Shown: positions 36,901-48,325 of the stretch, piece by piece
Layout: every line of letters starts with the position of its first letter
How positions within the stretch are numbered: position 1 is the first letter of the stretch
NCBI RefSeq assembly: GCF_910592395.1
Contig: NC_088326.1
Span: 11,291,001-11,355,000 of the forward strand
Direction of reading: 5' to 3'
DNA from: Lineus longissimus
Taxonomy: Eukaryota; Nemertea; Pilidiophora; Heteronemertea; Lineidae
DNA: 64,000 bases
The notes under the pieces: model-generated
The model's database searches: none
What the model saw: the letters and a program-made list of their open reading frames with translations, nothing else
Told to the model about the DNA's origin: nothing
Made by a program: the position numbers and the translations under genes

Positions 36901-37284
36901 CACTCACGAGGGTGATCTTAATAGATAGGTTCTATGGAGTATTATGCATATCACCAGCGAGAGAAGATTAACTGTTGAGCAGACTAGTTTATGCCGGATG
37001 GATACATGATAAAGGCAGTCGTGAAAACAATATAAATCTTTAATGTGGGTTGAGTTTGATGTTCCTGGTTGTCCTGGTTGTCCTGGGTGTTTTCTTTTAA
37101 GTTGGATGTTCATGTAACTCACCATGACTCGATATAGGAGGTTCCTTGTTTACGAAGGTTACCCCAACATGATTTTTATCGTCAAAGAAAACAGAACGGA
37201 CTATCAGGGCGCGCAGTTACTATAACAAAGCCGAAACAAATTGACACAAAAATACCACGGCAGATTGAACAAGTTTGAATATTT
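36901..37284. other. non-coding
   Basis: Nothing recognised apart from a short ggttgtcct triplication near 37,067-37,090. Confidence 0.4.
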
Positions 37285-37505
37285 GTGACCCGCTCTACCA
37301 AAACTAGGCGCTTGTCGCATCTGAACTTGACAGGTTGATACGGACTTGTTGTTCATTTCCCTATTGTTGACCTTTTGTGAAATCTATTACAAACTGATTT
37401 GGTCACATTTCACAAAAGGTCTACAATAGGGAAATGAACAACAAGTCCGTATCAACCTGTCAAGTTCAGATGCGACAAGCGCCTAGTTTTGGTAGAGCGG
37501 GTCAC
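37285..37505. mobile_element. 221-bp near-perfect hairpin MITE
   Basis: Arms of about 100 bp (37,284-37,383 and 37,407-37,506) are complementary with a single mismatch and enclose a 23-base loop. The ends are GTGACCCGCTCTACC inward on both strands. ATTT on both sides suggests a 4-bp target duplication. It has no coding capacity. Arm identity implies recent insertion or recent hairpin formation. Confidence 0.85.
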
Positions 37506-37506
37506 A

Positions 37507-39320
37507 TTTTTGCAAGCATTAAAATGTCAGCCGTTGAGAGTGCGGAGAGAGCTTGGCAATGTGAGGTCGTATCGCATCGCGACAAGTGTTATATGCTGAA
37601 GAAAATTGAATTCTACAACTAAAAGTGACCTCTGCTTTTCAAAAGCTTTACCGTTCAGGAGCTAAAGTCAGTAGAGGCGTCCAATGTTGGCATTTCCCAC
37701 CAATTCAAGTCTCTCGTCACCCTAGCGCAAAGACGGGTCACTTTCAATCGCGCAGCGCGAGAGAAATGGACTGTGTGGCCGTGTTTCGAATGCAATCCCG
37801 ACTGGCGATGGACTCGAAGTAATTAAGGTGCAAAAAATAGTACCCCTTCAAAACAACTATTGGAAACCAGTGTCTATTTAGATTTGTCTGCAAACACAAC
37901 TTACAACATGAGCAAAAAGCCGTCCCCTGAAGATTGGATAAAAACGCGCTGTCACTAAACCAATTCGTTCTCTGATAAGAGAATTAGTCGTATTTCCCGA
38001 ATTCAATGTAGCGCCGACAGTGAAATTCTGTAAGCGACAATACAAGTTGAAATTGACAATGCTGGTGATATTTTGTGAGGAACGAAACTGTCGCGGTAGT
38101 AAACAAGAAAACACCTCGTAATTTTGCTCCGTTGAGTCAGAGGAAGGCGGACGCATGGCAGAAACATCGTTACATTTGTCATGTACAATGAGGGTTTTTT
38201 TTCAACGGTTGCAGCACTGTGCTATAGCAGTCCAATACGATACCGGTTTAGAAGTAGAAAAGGCCCATGAGACTATAAAGCGCCAGAGTTAAAGTTAACG
38301 AAACGCCAATTTAGTGACGTGCCTGTTCGACCGGTGCAACTTTTTTGGTTGTTCCCGTATTTCAGTGTTTTCATACTTAGAAAACGTAAACACTAAAATA
38401 CGTTCCACCTGGCCAAGGGCACTAGATTCATTGATTGCCCAATCAACCTTCGGATAAAATGACTTCAAAAAGCGATCGGAATAGGCGCCATTTTGTTTGC
38501 ATTTCCTATCAAACGGGAAAACAACACGCTCAGAAATATTGACTGCCGGTATAAATCAGCGTCTGTAATGGGATCTTGAGACCGTTACAGGTAATAAGAT
38601 GGATTTTATTTGGTTGGCTGATAGAACGAATGGATTCTAGGTAATAAGGATTCGTAATATAATGCCAGGAGGTTGATTTTAGGCGTTTCTGGGATTACGT
38701 GAACGAAGATATTTCCATTACCAAATCACTTTCATCCGCAAATACATTTTTTGTAATATGAAATGCTTCACAAGTTTGGTGAAAAGAGATTGATAGCGTC
38801 TGTAAAGAATACCAGTTAAGTCTGGGTATAATGTCTGTGTACAGGGCCGAAGAAGCGATTATTGACTCATGGTTTGCCCAGGATAAGAGAATTGGAGACA
38901 CACAACACATAGCGCAGAATACGCGCAATCCGGTCATTGATTATCGCCACTACTAGGGCTCTCTGGTGACTGTTACATTAACTGTCGCATATTGATTTTC
39001 GTCCAATCAGATTGCCATTCTCACTTGTTGTGATTGCTCAACGCCAGCCTAATTGATTTTCTCTTTCAGCTGTCGATAATAATGTTCTTGATATTTTCTC
39101 TTTTCGATATCAAATCGGGAGATTTACACGATTCAGATATCTCGGACGCCATGCACTTGGTGAAGCTTTCATTGACTACCGGTGTTTATTTTCTGGTGTT
39201 TTTTTCACGTTATGTTCTCTTGTTTTACCAATTCGATATTGAGTTGAGAGAGTCGCACGACTCTTAGAATGAACGTTGTATTAAGCTTACAGACAGTTTC
39301 TTTGGACATTTGCCCGTTTT
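37507..39320. other. non-coding
   Basis: No supported gene. Open frames are short and overlapping. Confidence 0.35.
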
Positions 39321-39372
39321 TAGCTCACCTCTTAGCAGAGGTGAGCTTATCCCATACCGTGGCGTCCGTCGT

Positions 39373-39404
<32 letters not shown>

Positions 39405-40440
39405 CGTCGTCCGTTAGCAGGGCACGTTTCGTAACTGTTAAAGCTATTGAGTTGAAACTTGGTACACATGTACCCTTATGTAATGACACCTGGGAGACCA
39501 AGTTTCGGTCCGATTCGTTTCATGGTTTGGCCACCAGGGGGCCAAACGTTAAAAGTGAAAATATGCAATATCTCCCTTAATAGTAGTCGGGAAATTTTGA
39601 AAAAAATATGGTAGGTACTTCTAGCAAAGGTGCATCATATATCCTCCGGGTTTTTGATTTGACCTCCTTTTCAAGGTCACAGAGGTCAAATGGTGTAAAT
39701 TAGCCGTTAGGATGTAATGATGGCACGTTTCTAAACTGTAATGACTATTGATACCAAATTTGGTACACATTTACCCCTTAGTCAGGTGATCTCAGGGACC
39801 GAAGTTTGGTCCAATATGATTCACCACTTGACCACCAGGGGGCAAAATCCAAAAACCTTAAAAATGTGATTATTCCTTAACTTCTTGCCCGATTGCCACC
39901 AATTTGATATCATGGGTACATCTAACCACCATACAGTATATGTCACACAGGTTTTTAATTTGACCTTCTTGTCAAGGTCACAGAGGTCAAATGGCGTAAA
40001 TTGGCCGTCAGGCCGTAACTATGGCACGTTTCTTAACTGCAATGACTATTGATCACAAATTAAGTACACATGTACCCCTTGGTCAGGTGATCTCAGGTAC
40101 CGAAGTTTGGTGCGATCTGATTTGCCATTTGGCCTCCAGGGAGGGGGCCAAATCCTAAATTCTTCAAAATGCCATTATTCCTAGTAATGACTTGCCCGAT
40201 TGGCACCAATTTTATATCATAGGTACATCTAATTCTAACAACCATTCAATGTGTCACCCGGGTCTTCTTTGATTTGACCTACTTTTCAAGGTCACAGAGG
40301 TCGAATGTACTGTAAATTGGCCATTTTGGGGAAATTGTAATTGCTTGGACCTACATCAAACCTAACACTACATGACACAAGACCATGCTCTTTATCCATC
40401 TTTCCTCCACATGAGGTGAGCACAATGGCCCTGGCCATTT
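39321..40440 (+). repeat. long interspersed repeat family E, full copy with tandem core
   Basis: Starts TAGCTCACCTC with a hairpin GCTCACCTC...GAGGTGAGC (39,323-39,346), followed by a (CGT)n run (39,364-39,413). It ends atgaggtgagcacaatggcc. The core is a tandem of diverged monomers of about 300-314 bp. The shared word AAGGTCACAGAGGTCA starts at 39,673 and 39,974 and, with one change, at 40,288. Other copies or fragments are at 31,436, 49,985 and 63,919. No protein is encoded. The tagctcacct / ccgtcgtccgtcg start resembles repeats widespread in marine invertebrate genomes (recollection, not a search). Confidence 0.75.
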
Positions 40441-41454
40441 CATTCGGTTGTATTCTTAGGTTTGTTTCGGTAGCTTTTGGCGAAAGAGCACGTTGGTCTG
40501 CTGTGTCAGCTGGCTGCACACATCCAGTAATCAATTTAAAATGCGTGGTTTAAAATGTTCTCCGGCGGTGAAAATGCACCTTCTCATTTCCTGATTAAAA
40601 GACAAGTGTAAAAGAAATGCAAGTCCCCCCGGAATCGAAGTCCGGTCCTTTCGTTAAAGTGAATAGAGTCACAAAGTTCCTTTGTTGAAGATTATGTAGC
40701 TAACCCTAACCAAACCATCAACCACATTCGTTGACAATACACAGCTGCTGCTATTGAATAGGGTTCTGCATTCTAGGACGTCCATTCCTTTTACACCGGC
40801 GCAGATCAGTTAGCTAGACTCGGCCTGATGAACATGCGAACAAAAGGGCCAGCAATAGGGTTCCATTCAGTAACTCACGTATGACTTAATGATGCATCAC
40901 GTGCTTTGATACCAACTGAGGCATTGAAAGGGCATTGTATTGCTTGTGTGAAATTGGCCTTGATGTCTTGCGGTGTACAGGGCCTTACATTTCGACGGTG
41001 CTCTGGTGGGGTCTCAATCATGCACCTGGCGCTAGGTGTCATTTTACTGCAGCAAAAGGACACAGTCCACCATACGTCAGACGTACGATTCCAAAACCAA
41101 GGAACCAATTCAAGTCACACTGGCTCGACCTTATCTGAAACACCATTATCCGACAAAATATTGAGAGAATATCTCCAAATGGCAGAGAGTGTGCGAAATT
41201 GGTTTTACCAACACTGAAATTGAATTGCAAACTGATTTGATTACAGGGACAATGGTATGCCCCGGGGAATACTCGCTGGGATAGAAACTCTACGATTTTT
41301 CCTTCCAATGTGTTCAGCCTGTCTGTCATAATGTGTCATAGTTTTACAACTTTCCTTAACCGTGACAGTCGATGGCGATAAAAGGCAGAAGTCAAGAGAT
41401 TTTACGCTGATATTTCTATGAATGTTACCCCTGGCCATATAGCCAGCTTCAGAA
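40441..41454. other. non-coding, part of a repeat family G area
   Basis: No supported gene. A ttctaggacgtccattcctttt segment near 40,772 resembles words at 42,005 and 45,600 and may be a decayed copy of family G. Confidence 0.35.
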
Positions 41455-41590
41455 TTAAATGTCACTGTCGTTTTGGGCACTGTGCAAAAACTACTAGGCC
41501 GATTTCTTTGAGGTTTGGTTTTTCTTCCATCTAATTTTAGGACTCAGTTTTTGCACAACGGCCCAAATGGACAGTGGTATTTGCTTCTGA
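41455..41590. repeat. MITE family A, copy 2
   Basis: Shares agcttcag, ttaaatgtcact, ttttgggc, aaaaactactaggccgattt and ggactcag in order with 827-1,061. The right end ggtatttgcttctga corresponds to that copy's catttacttctga. Confidence 0.55.
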
Positions 41591-41814
41591 AAAATCCTGT
41601 AAGCTATTGGCAGTGGGGTTGGTCACAGTTATCTCTAATCAACAATTGTGTTGGGAAACGCAGACTGATAAGATATTTTGCATTAAGTTGTCATCCTGAA
41701 TATTTCTTGGTAGGCGCTTGAGTGCCAGTGACTGCAAAAGGGCTCGTCAAAGCAGAATGTTCCGAAACAATAGGGAGACGTGATGCTTCTTGCCTTGCCG
41801 GTGTAGAAAGAGAT

Positions 41815-42060
41815 AATTTCACCCAGGAAAAAAGTCTCCGGCCCAATTGTATTCTGATGAGTTATGGTATATGGTCCTATAGAGGTGGCAAAAGTGTCTC
41901 TCAATTGCTTAATAATGGAGCTAGGTCAAAAAACCACACAACGACTTTTTTCGAATAAAATCTTTTTTTATTAAACATACTCGCGTAATTGACTGTTTTG
42001 TGTCATGGACATTCTATTCTACGACATTTCAAACTCCTATCCCGGGGAATAGGATCAGTT
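41815..42060 (+). repeat. dispersed repeat family G, copy 1
   Basis: ggaaaaaagt-ctccggcc, attgtattctg and ggtcctatagag are shared with 45,488-45,640 (ggaaaaagtgtccggcc, attgtattctg, ggttctatagag). Both are followed by a ctattctacgaca / ctatcctaggaca segment. Confidence 0.5.
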
Positions 42061-42237
42061 TGAGAATGCTTGACCATCGTCGTAGCCGACCTTGGCAAGG
42101 TTTCCCGCTGTGATGGCTCGCGACCTCTTGGTAAACTTTGCGTTGTTCTACTTCTATCACCAGCATCTCCTCCTTATCAACACTACCAATAGGTCGCGAA
42201 ATCCCAAAACAACAATTATCCTAGCTCTGATCCACAA

Positions 42238-42681
42238 GAGACAAGACCACTAATGAATATTCATAGGTTGGAGGGTCCAGGCCTATCTATTAGACGAGTG
42301 CATGTTTTTTACTCTCAAGTACATATTTGGAGAGGTATTGAAAAAATATTTGTTGTGGCAAGTCTACAGATATAAAGAAATTATTTGATGAAAAAATTAA
42401 TTTCGAATTTTGCTAATTGGGTAATAGGGGGCGTGTTTTGAGTTTTTTCTGCCAGTTGGCTGAAAAGAGTGGAAATATCAAAGTCTGTCTAATTTGTCGA
42501 TTAAAAAAAAATTTCCGTGGTCAATCACCCTTTTATTTTTCACCATTTACTTGCCCGACTGTCCGGAATAACATAATCTAAATTTCAGATTCACAACACC
42601 ACGCGTTCTTTGATGCGTCGCGGTCAAACATTGACAATTTAACTGCTAAAAGGCTTAAAAAATCAATTGTGGTCTTGTCTC
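42238..42681 (+). repeat. left 444-bp terminal direct repeat
   Basis: Bounded by the 13-bp inverted pair GAGACAAGACCAC / GTGGTCTTGTCTC. Nearly identical to 43,231-43,674. Confidence 0.9.
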
Positions 42682-43230
42682 TATTTACACTACATTTTGG
42701 GTCAATATAGTGAAAAATTTGAATGTGCTCAAATCACTCTAATTCATTTAGAATATTGTATTGCTGATGATTTAAGGTCAAAACAAGCTAAAATAATGAG
42801 AAAAAAACTTAATTTGACCCAAATAAGAGTCAACCTAACCCCGGTCTAAGTTCGGTTTCATTTTTACAAGTCTTGTTGTGTTGCCATTCATTTTGTAATT
42901 TCTTTGAAACTACTTAGGCCTTGATTCTGAAAGTTGTGCCCTAAGCAGCAAAGATATTCCTAAATCACATCCTAAAGTTTCAGCTCCATAGCTTGCTTAT
43001 TCTGGCCAGGGCAGGTCTTTGAATTTGGTGCTGTTGGGTGCAAAATCATGACTTTTTGTCGATTTTGTCCTCTTTCGTCGCTTTGGCACAGTTGTACCAC
43101 TCTTTGAAATGTCTCTCATTTCTCCAAAAATGTCCAGATATGACTTTCCTTTGTTGGAGAGTTGTGGGATGTCATGTACATTAGTTTGAAAAAAATCTCA
43201 AAATGTTAACCCCTGAAATGTACCTTCATT

Positions 43231-43674
43231 GAGACAAGACCACTAATGAATATTCATAGGTTGGAGGGTCCAGGCCTATCTATTAGACGAGTGCATGTTT
43301 TTTACTCTCAAGTACATATTTGGAGAGGTATTGAAAAAATATTTGTTGTGGCAAGTCTACAGATATAAAGAAATTATTTGATGAAAAAATTAATTTCGAA
43401 TTTTGCTAATTGGGTAATAGGGGGCGTGTTTTGAGTTTTTTCTGCCAGTTGGCTGAAAAGAGTGGAAATATCAAAGTCTGTCTAATTTGTCGATTAAAAA
43501 AAAATTTCCGTGGTCAATCACCATTTTATTTTTCACCATTTACTTGCCCGACTGTCCGGAATAACATAATCTAAATTTCAGATTCACAACACCACGCGTT
43601 CTTTGATGCGTCGCGGTCAAACATTGACAATTTAACTGCTAAAAGGCTTAAAAAATCAATTGTGGTCTTGTCTC
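43231..43674 (+). repeat. right 444-bp terminal direct repeat
   Basis: Same length and same ends as 42,238-42,681. The only difference I see is caccA in place of caccC before ttttattttt. Confidence 0.9.
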
Positions 43675-43944
43675 ACAACAGCCTATTACTGCATGCTATT
43701 ACAGTCATATGTCTTCCGGCCGTTTGATGTGGCACCATCGGCAGGGGCGGAGGGGAACAGTCGCTGTTGTCATTCATGCGGCAACAACATGTAATCAACT
43801 GGCTTCGCGTTGCGAGAAATGTAGATTGTCTCGTGTTAGGGGTGTCTTTAATCTTGTTTCAGGCAGCGGTTGGGAAGATGGTCAGTGTCACAAAGTATTA
43901 GGAAGTGCAGGCCTATTTCATTATTTATTAATTGAAGTGACTAC

Positions 43945-44170
43945 TTGGCAAGCCCGGCTTACCAAACAGCGACTTTTTCTTGTCCTGAATGGAGAGCCGA
44001 ACTCATTAATATTAAAGTAAAGTCTCCAGCTCGCCAAACAGGGTAGATTTTTTACCTGTTTGGCAAGCCCGGCTGGCCGAACAGGGTGGCTTTTTAGTGC
44101 TGTTTGGCAAGCGGATCTCCAAACAGGACAAAAAAAGATGCCTGTTCGGCGAGTGGCTTGCCAAATAGAC
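43945..44170. repeat. cluster of inverted GCCAAACAG words
   Basis: ttggcaag, ccaaacag and their complements alternate at least seven times. The clearest hairpin is gccaaacaggg...cctgtttggc (about 44,031-44,065). The cluster may be a compound or decayed foldback element. Confidence 0.55.
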
Positions 44171-44352
44171 CCGGCCTTTATTAATTGTAGCCTCCGATAG
44201 GGAGAAATATCATATACATTGTACATTTACAACTTCACATATACAATACATTAGATAAAATGCACAGAAAGAGAGCAGGAGACATTGACAATACACACAA
44301 TACTGTACAATGCAAATAATTCAATAAATGCGGGTAATACATCATACATAAG

Positions 44353-44477
44353 GGAGTTTTCACAAAGCCCCCGAAACGCCAGCATGAGCGCCTATTCCAT
44401 TGTTCGTGCACCTGATCACGATGTTGAACAATGAGATAGGCGTTCGCACTGGCGTTTCGGGGGATTTACGGAAACTA
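44353..44477. mobile_element. foldback MITE family D, copy 3
   Basis: Left arm gggagttttcac-aaagccccc-gaaacgccag. The right arm is its imperfect complement. The inner words cgcctattccattgttcg / aatgagataggcgttcgc match the copy at 25,931-26,060. Confidence 0.65.
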
Positions 44478-45487
44478 AGGCCCGGGTAGCGCGCGGCGCC
44501 CCGGTCAGAGGTTTCACCATGAAGTGGTCAACTGACCCAGCCCTCGGCCATTGAACCCACTACTGAGGAGGAGACCACGCAGAGAGTCCACGTTCCCATC
44601 TTGGCATCAAGCCTGATTACACTTCCCATTGGACGCTCCCCGCTGCAGTCGTTACCGTTCGAAAACCGCGCTCGGGCCAGAGGGTATTTTGTAATTCAAA
44701 TTGCCAACAAACCCAGTTGCTTGGATTTGGTAGAACACCGAGAGACGTCAACCAAGCCAGTATGATAGTTGGCATTGTAAAGAGCAAAGCTCTGCTCTTG
44801 TCTGGCGCATTGCAAACAATGAGGTACATGTACGTTGTCAGAATATTTCCCGCCCATTGCACACACATCCGGGTACTTGTCTCGCAAACAGACGTCAGAG
44901 ATCAACGATAAACTTCCGAAATCTCTGTATCGATTATTCCGTCTACCCGATGTTTCCTTTGTGGAGAACATAGAAATGACAGACCTATTCACTGAAGGCT
45001 CCATTTATCATCATTTTGGAATGTTATCGCCGCGCAGTTTTCTGTGACCAATAAGCAATACAAAGCGGAATGTTCTCGCTGGCGTGGTGAAAGAGATAAG
45101 CGTAAGGACGTCTCATACTTGATGGTTTATATATCTCGGGCACCCGGCCTGTTTGCCAATTAAACGCTCTCGACGACGCTCAACTTCGGGAAGTTGCTGG
45201 CTGATTTTGCTTACTGGTCTATTATTTTACAAAAAAAGCCAGGAGATCTGCTTGCTGAGAAAGGCAAGACTGGGTGCACAATTGCTTGGAGGCCAGAGTA
45301 TTTCAACCAATCATCTAACAGAGCCAGCAAATGACGTCACATTTCTGACTCGGCCATATTTGGGGCCATCTTGAAAACACCAATGACAAAGCCGCGTGTT
45401 TTTGGGGCGCCGTTTCTTACTTTCCATCACCCGACTTGAACATGGCATGAAATCATGGGTGACCCGGTGTAACAGTAACAAACGCCC
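44478..45487. other. non-coding
   Basis: No supported gene. Overlapping open frames on both strands at 44,617-45,047 lack domains. Confidence 0.35.
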
Positions 45488-45640
45488 CCCTGGAAAAAGT
45501 GTCCGGCCCTATTGTATTCTGCAATATGGTTCTATAGAGACCCTGACCGTCAATAGCTCAGAGATTGAAGCGCATAATAGAATCCTTTGTTTCCCGGGTA
45601 TTCTATCCTAGGACATTTTAAACTTCTACACCGGCGTTTT
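45488..45640 (+). repeat. dispersed repeat family G, copy 2
   Basis: Diverged match to 41,815-42,060 over the tgtccggccc, attgtattctg, ggttctatagaga and tattctatcctaggaca words. Confidence 0.5.
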
Positions 45641-48140
45641 TGAATTGGTTTTCGATTATAAGGCCAGATGTTTAGGTATAAGTTCCTGCCATCTCCAAGT
45701 TTTCTGACCTATCATTCCCAACACAAGTTCATTTACAGAGTCAAGGACGGGGTCTAATGATCAATTTTCCAAAAAAGCATTCTCCCATTGCTAATCTAAA
45801 CTCTAATCAAACGAAGTGCATTAAGGAAAGATACAAAGGAAAGGCTTGGGTGGGAGGAAAATAAACAGTATCGCACCTGTCTTTCGCAGCCAGTTTCTCG
45901 CCTTGAATGCCTTCCTTCCAAATGTATACAAGACAAGTCTTTTTAACAAATACTGCTGTCATGACAATAAGTAAGTTGACGTCGTAGGCTCATCCTACCA
46001 CTCCCACGAAAACTGCTCAGAGACTATTTAATCACGAAACGCTACACAGACTTGTCCAATAAACAAATCGCTAATGGCCGTCGGCCATCGCTTCACAGGA
46101 AAAACACAGGAACGTATTTTGGCGATTGCTTCTCCACGTGACAGTGCCCTCTTATGTTTTTACAAATTAACTTCAGTTGTGAGTTGGCTGTTAAAAACGG
46201 GTCTCAATTTGTTGGCGGCATTTTCTAGCCAGGTGATAAACATGTCGCAGAAATTACCGTGATCTACGCAGGAGTTATTTTATTGATGTGGTCGCGGTTG
46301 GTTCCATCTGGTGTACGTCAGCCAAAGCCGTTGGATCCAATGTCCACCAACGGGTAGTGCAAGGTATAGGGCGAGTTCTCTGCCGGGGTTGAGGTATTCT
46401 CCTTGATGGCCTGTAAAATATAAAAGGAAGGCTCTCCGTCGTGGCTCAGAAGTCATCAGGATAGCGCCCAGTCCAACCCCGTCTTTTGCTTGACTTGTAA
46501 TGCGGTTCTACTAAGGAATCACCTCGTTTCTTTGTTAAAACAAGTGGATAGGTGAGGCAGTCTATATGTCGGAGAGTCTACTTCATGCAGGCCTCGAACT
46601 AGAAAATAATTAGGCACTCATTTTAGAGCCATTTTGAAAAAGTGAAGGAAGGTTGAGAGGGCACGAAGCCATTTTGGAGCGCACCGACTGCCGCGACAGT
46701 GGTCAAATTGTAGCCCTGCTTGATGTACGTGGTCCCCAGAGTCCGAAAAATACGCAATGTAGTACGCACTGATTTCAGGTGGAGGCGGGCCACTCCGAAG
46801 GTTGGTTCGAATCAACGCATGGCGATCGAGGCTAAGACCGCCCGTAATCCGCCAAGTGCCCTTGTTCCCTCAAACTGTAAGACCCAATCGAGACTGCTGG
46901 ACCGATAGTCCATATTGATGGACACATCGAACCAATAGTAAATATCTCCCTTGAGTTGACTGGTGATCGGATCAATCCTTGAAGTCACTCCTTGCCTTCG
47001 GGGTTCATTTCAAATCGATTGACAGAGAATAAGCAATTACTCGGGCGATAATATCCTGTTATATTGGGTAGTACCGATTACAGATTACTTGTGTCCAATC
47101 TAACCTCAGTGGGACTTCTGGAGACGAGAACTGGGGACGTAGTCCCGCTAAAACCATTCGTCGCCTGGTCATGGCGGAAACGTATTCGGAGTCAGTTTGT
47201 TGATGACTAGCACTTATATCAAGGAATTGTATTGTGATTGATAGCTTCAGTGTATACAGCATCACCACCCATATCAACAACAGAGACAGACCCGTGACTA
47301 CTATTGCTGACTGAGGCGATCTGACAAGTGATAAGGTCAAATATCGACAGTTTATCGACGCGGAGCAAGCAGAACCCATCGATTACACGACCTCGAATTT
47401 ACTCGTGTCAGTGATTTATATTTCGCCAGTGTTCTTGTCCGGCAGGTTTTTACACCAAATTGAAAATTACGATTGCGCTCATATAGTTGTGAAAAAAAGA
47501 AGCATGAGACTGAACTTGTGCTAAATTTTTCGGCACCTGCTGTGAGTGGCATGAGCTTGTGGTTTCTATTTCGCTGATGCTTTGAAAGCATAATTCTTAC
47601 AGCAAAACTCTGTGACAAAAAACATTGCCATTTTCCTCGTTTATGGCCCCATTCATATTTAAAATGAATACATCAAAATAGATCGTGCAGAAGATCGAGG
47701 TGAAATCATGATTTTCTCTCAACCAGTGGGCGACATTCCACCCCACTGCCTCGAGGTCTCAACAGCCCAGTTCGTGGGCAGTCCAGCGGACAAAATTTAT
47801 GTCGAGATCACCATCCCCTGAATTTCCCAATCGGCGATAATTGGGAAAATCTCACGAAGTGGTTCGCGACCTCTCGGTTAGTTGTTCGGTGGCGTGGAAG
47901 TAAAATATGATCGTCTGTCACGTATTGCCGGGATTCTGTTCAAAATGATATGCTACAAGTGGTGGCTTGGTTCTTTTCGTGATGTTTTAGGGTGGTGTGC
48001 ACAAGCTAGTCGTATTTGAGATATGTGCACTGTTCGCATTTTTATATTTTCCATTTGATTCTTGTTTGGTTCAGAGAATTTGAAAAACCGGTGGTGGTTC
48101 TACCAAAGCTATTCTCGGTTTTACTAAGTATCTAAGTCAC
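45641..48140. other. mostly non-coding; possible unrecognised minus-strand exons at 46.3-47.4 kb
   Basis: The only stretch outside the named genes with some coding look. A minus-strand frame starting at ATG 47,379 has a hydrophobic span (IVVTGLSLLLIWVVMLYTLKL) near residues 27-47. A second open stretch at about 46,805-47,000 reads with GDIYYWFDVSINMDY-like composition. A polypyrimidine acceptor lies at 46,411. I could not join these into one frame with good splice sites and recognise no family, so no gene is called. Confidence 0.2.
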
Positions 48141-48325
48141 CCAAGGGGGGGGGGGCAAACTATCATAAAAATGGTAGCTCTCGGGCGGCTTGAACATTAT
48201 GATTGGCATAAACACACTCAAGTTTAGTGTTCAGCAAAAAAACAACAAAAAACAACAAAAAAACAAAACAAAAAACAAAAACAAAACAAAAACAAAAACA
48301 AAAAAAACAAAAACACAAAAAATTA
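48141..48325. repeat. poly-G run and A/C-rich simple repeat
   Basis: A G run at about 48,146-48,155 and an (AAAAC)n-like stretch at about 48,235-48,322. Minus-strand frames through it are low-complexity Phe/Val/Cys artefacts. Confidence 0.85.

Larger units (their letters stand above)
42238..43674. mobile_element. 1,437-bp element with 444-bp terminal direct repeats
   Basis: Two 444-bp direct repeats (42,238-42,681 and 43,231-43,674) that I see differing at one base flank 549 bp of unique DNA. Each repeat begins GAGACAAGACCAC and ends with the exact complement GTGGTCTTGTCTC. ACAA borders only the two outer edges, so the whole unit, not each repeat, looks like what inserted. The interior has no significant open frame. 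The layout resembles a small LTR element (TRIM-type), but the repeats lack TG...CA ends and I see no primer-binding site or polypurine tract, so the class is open. Confidence 0.8.
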
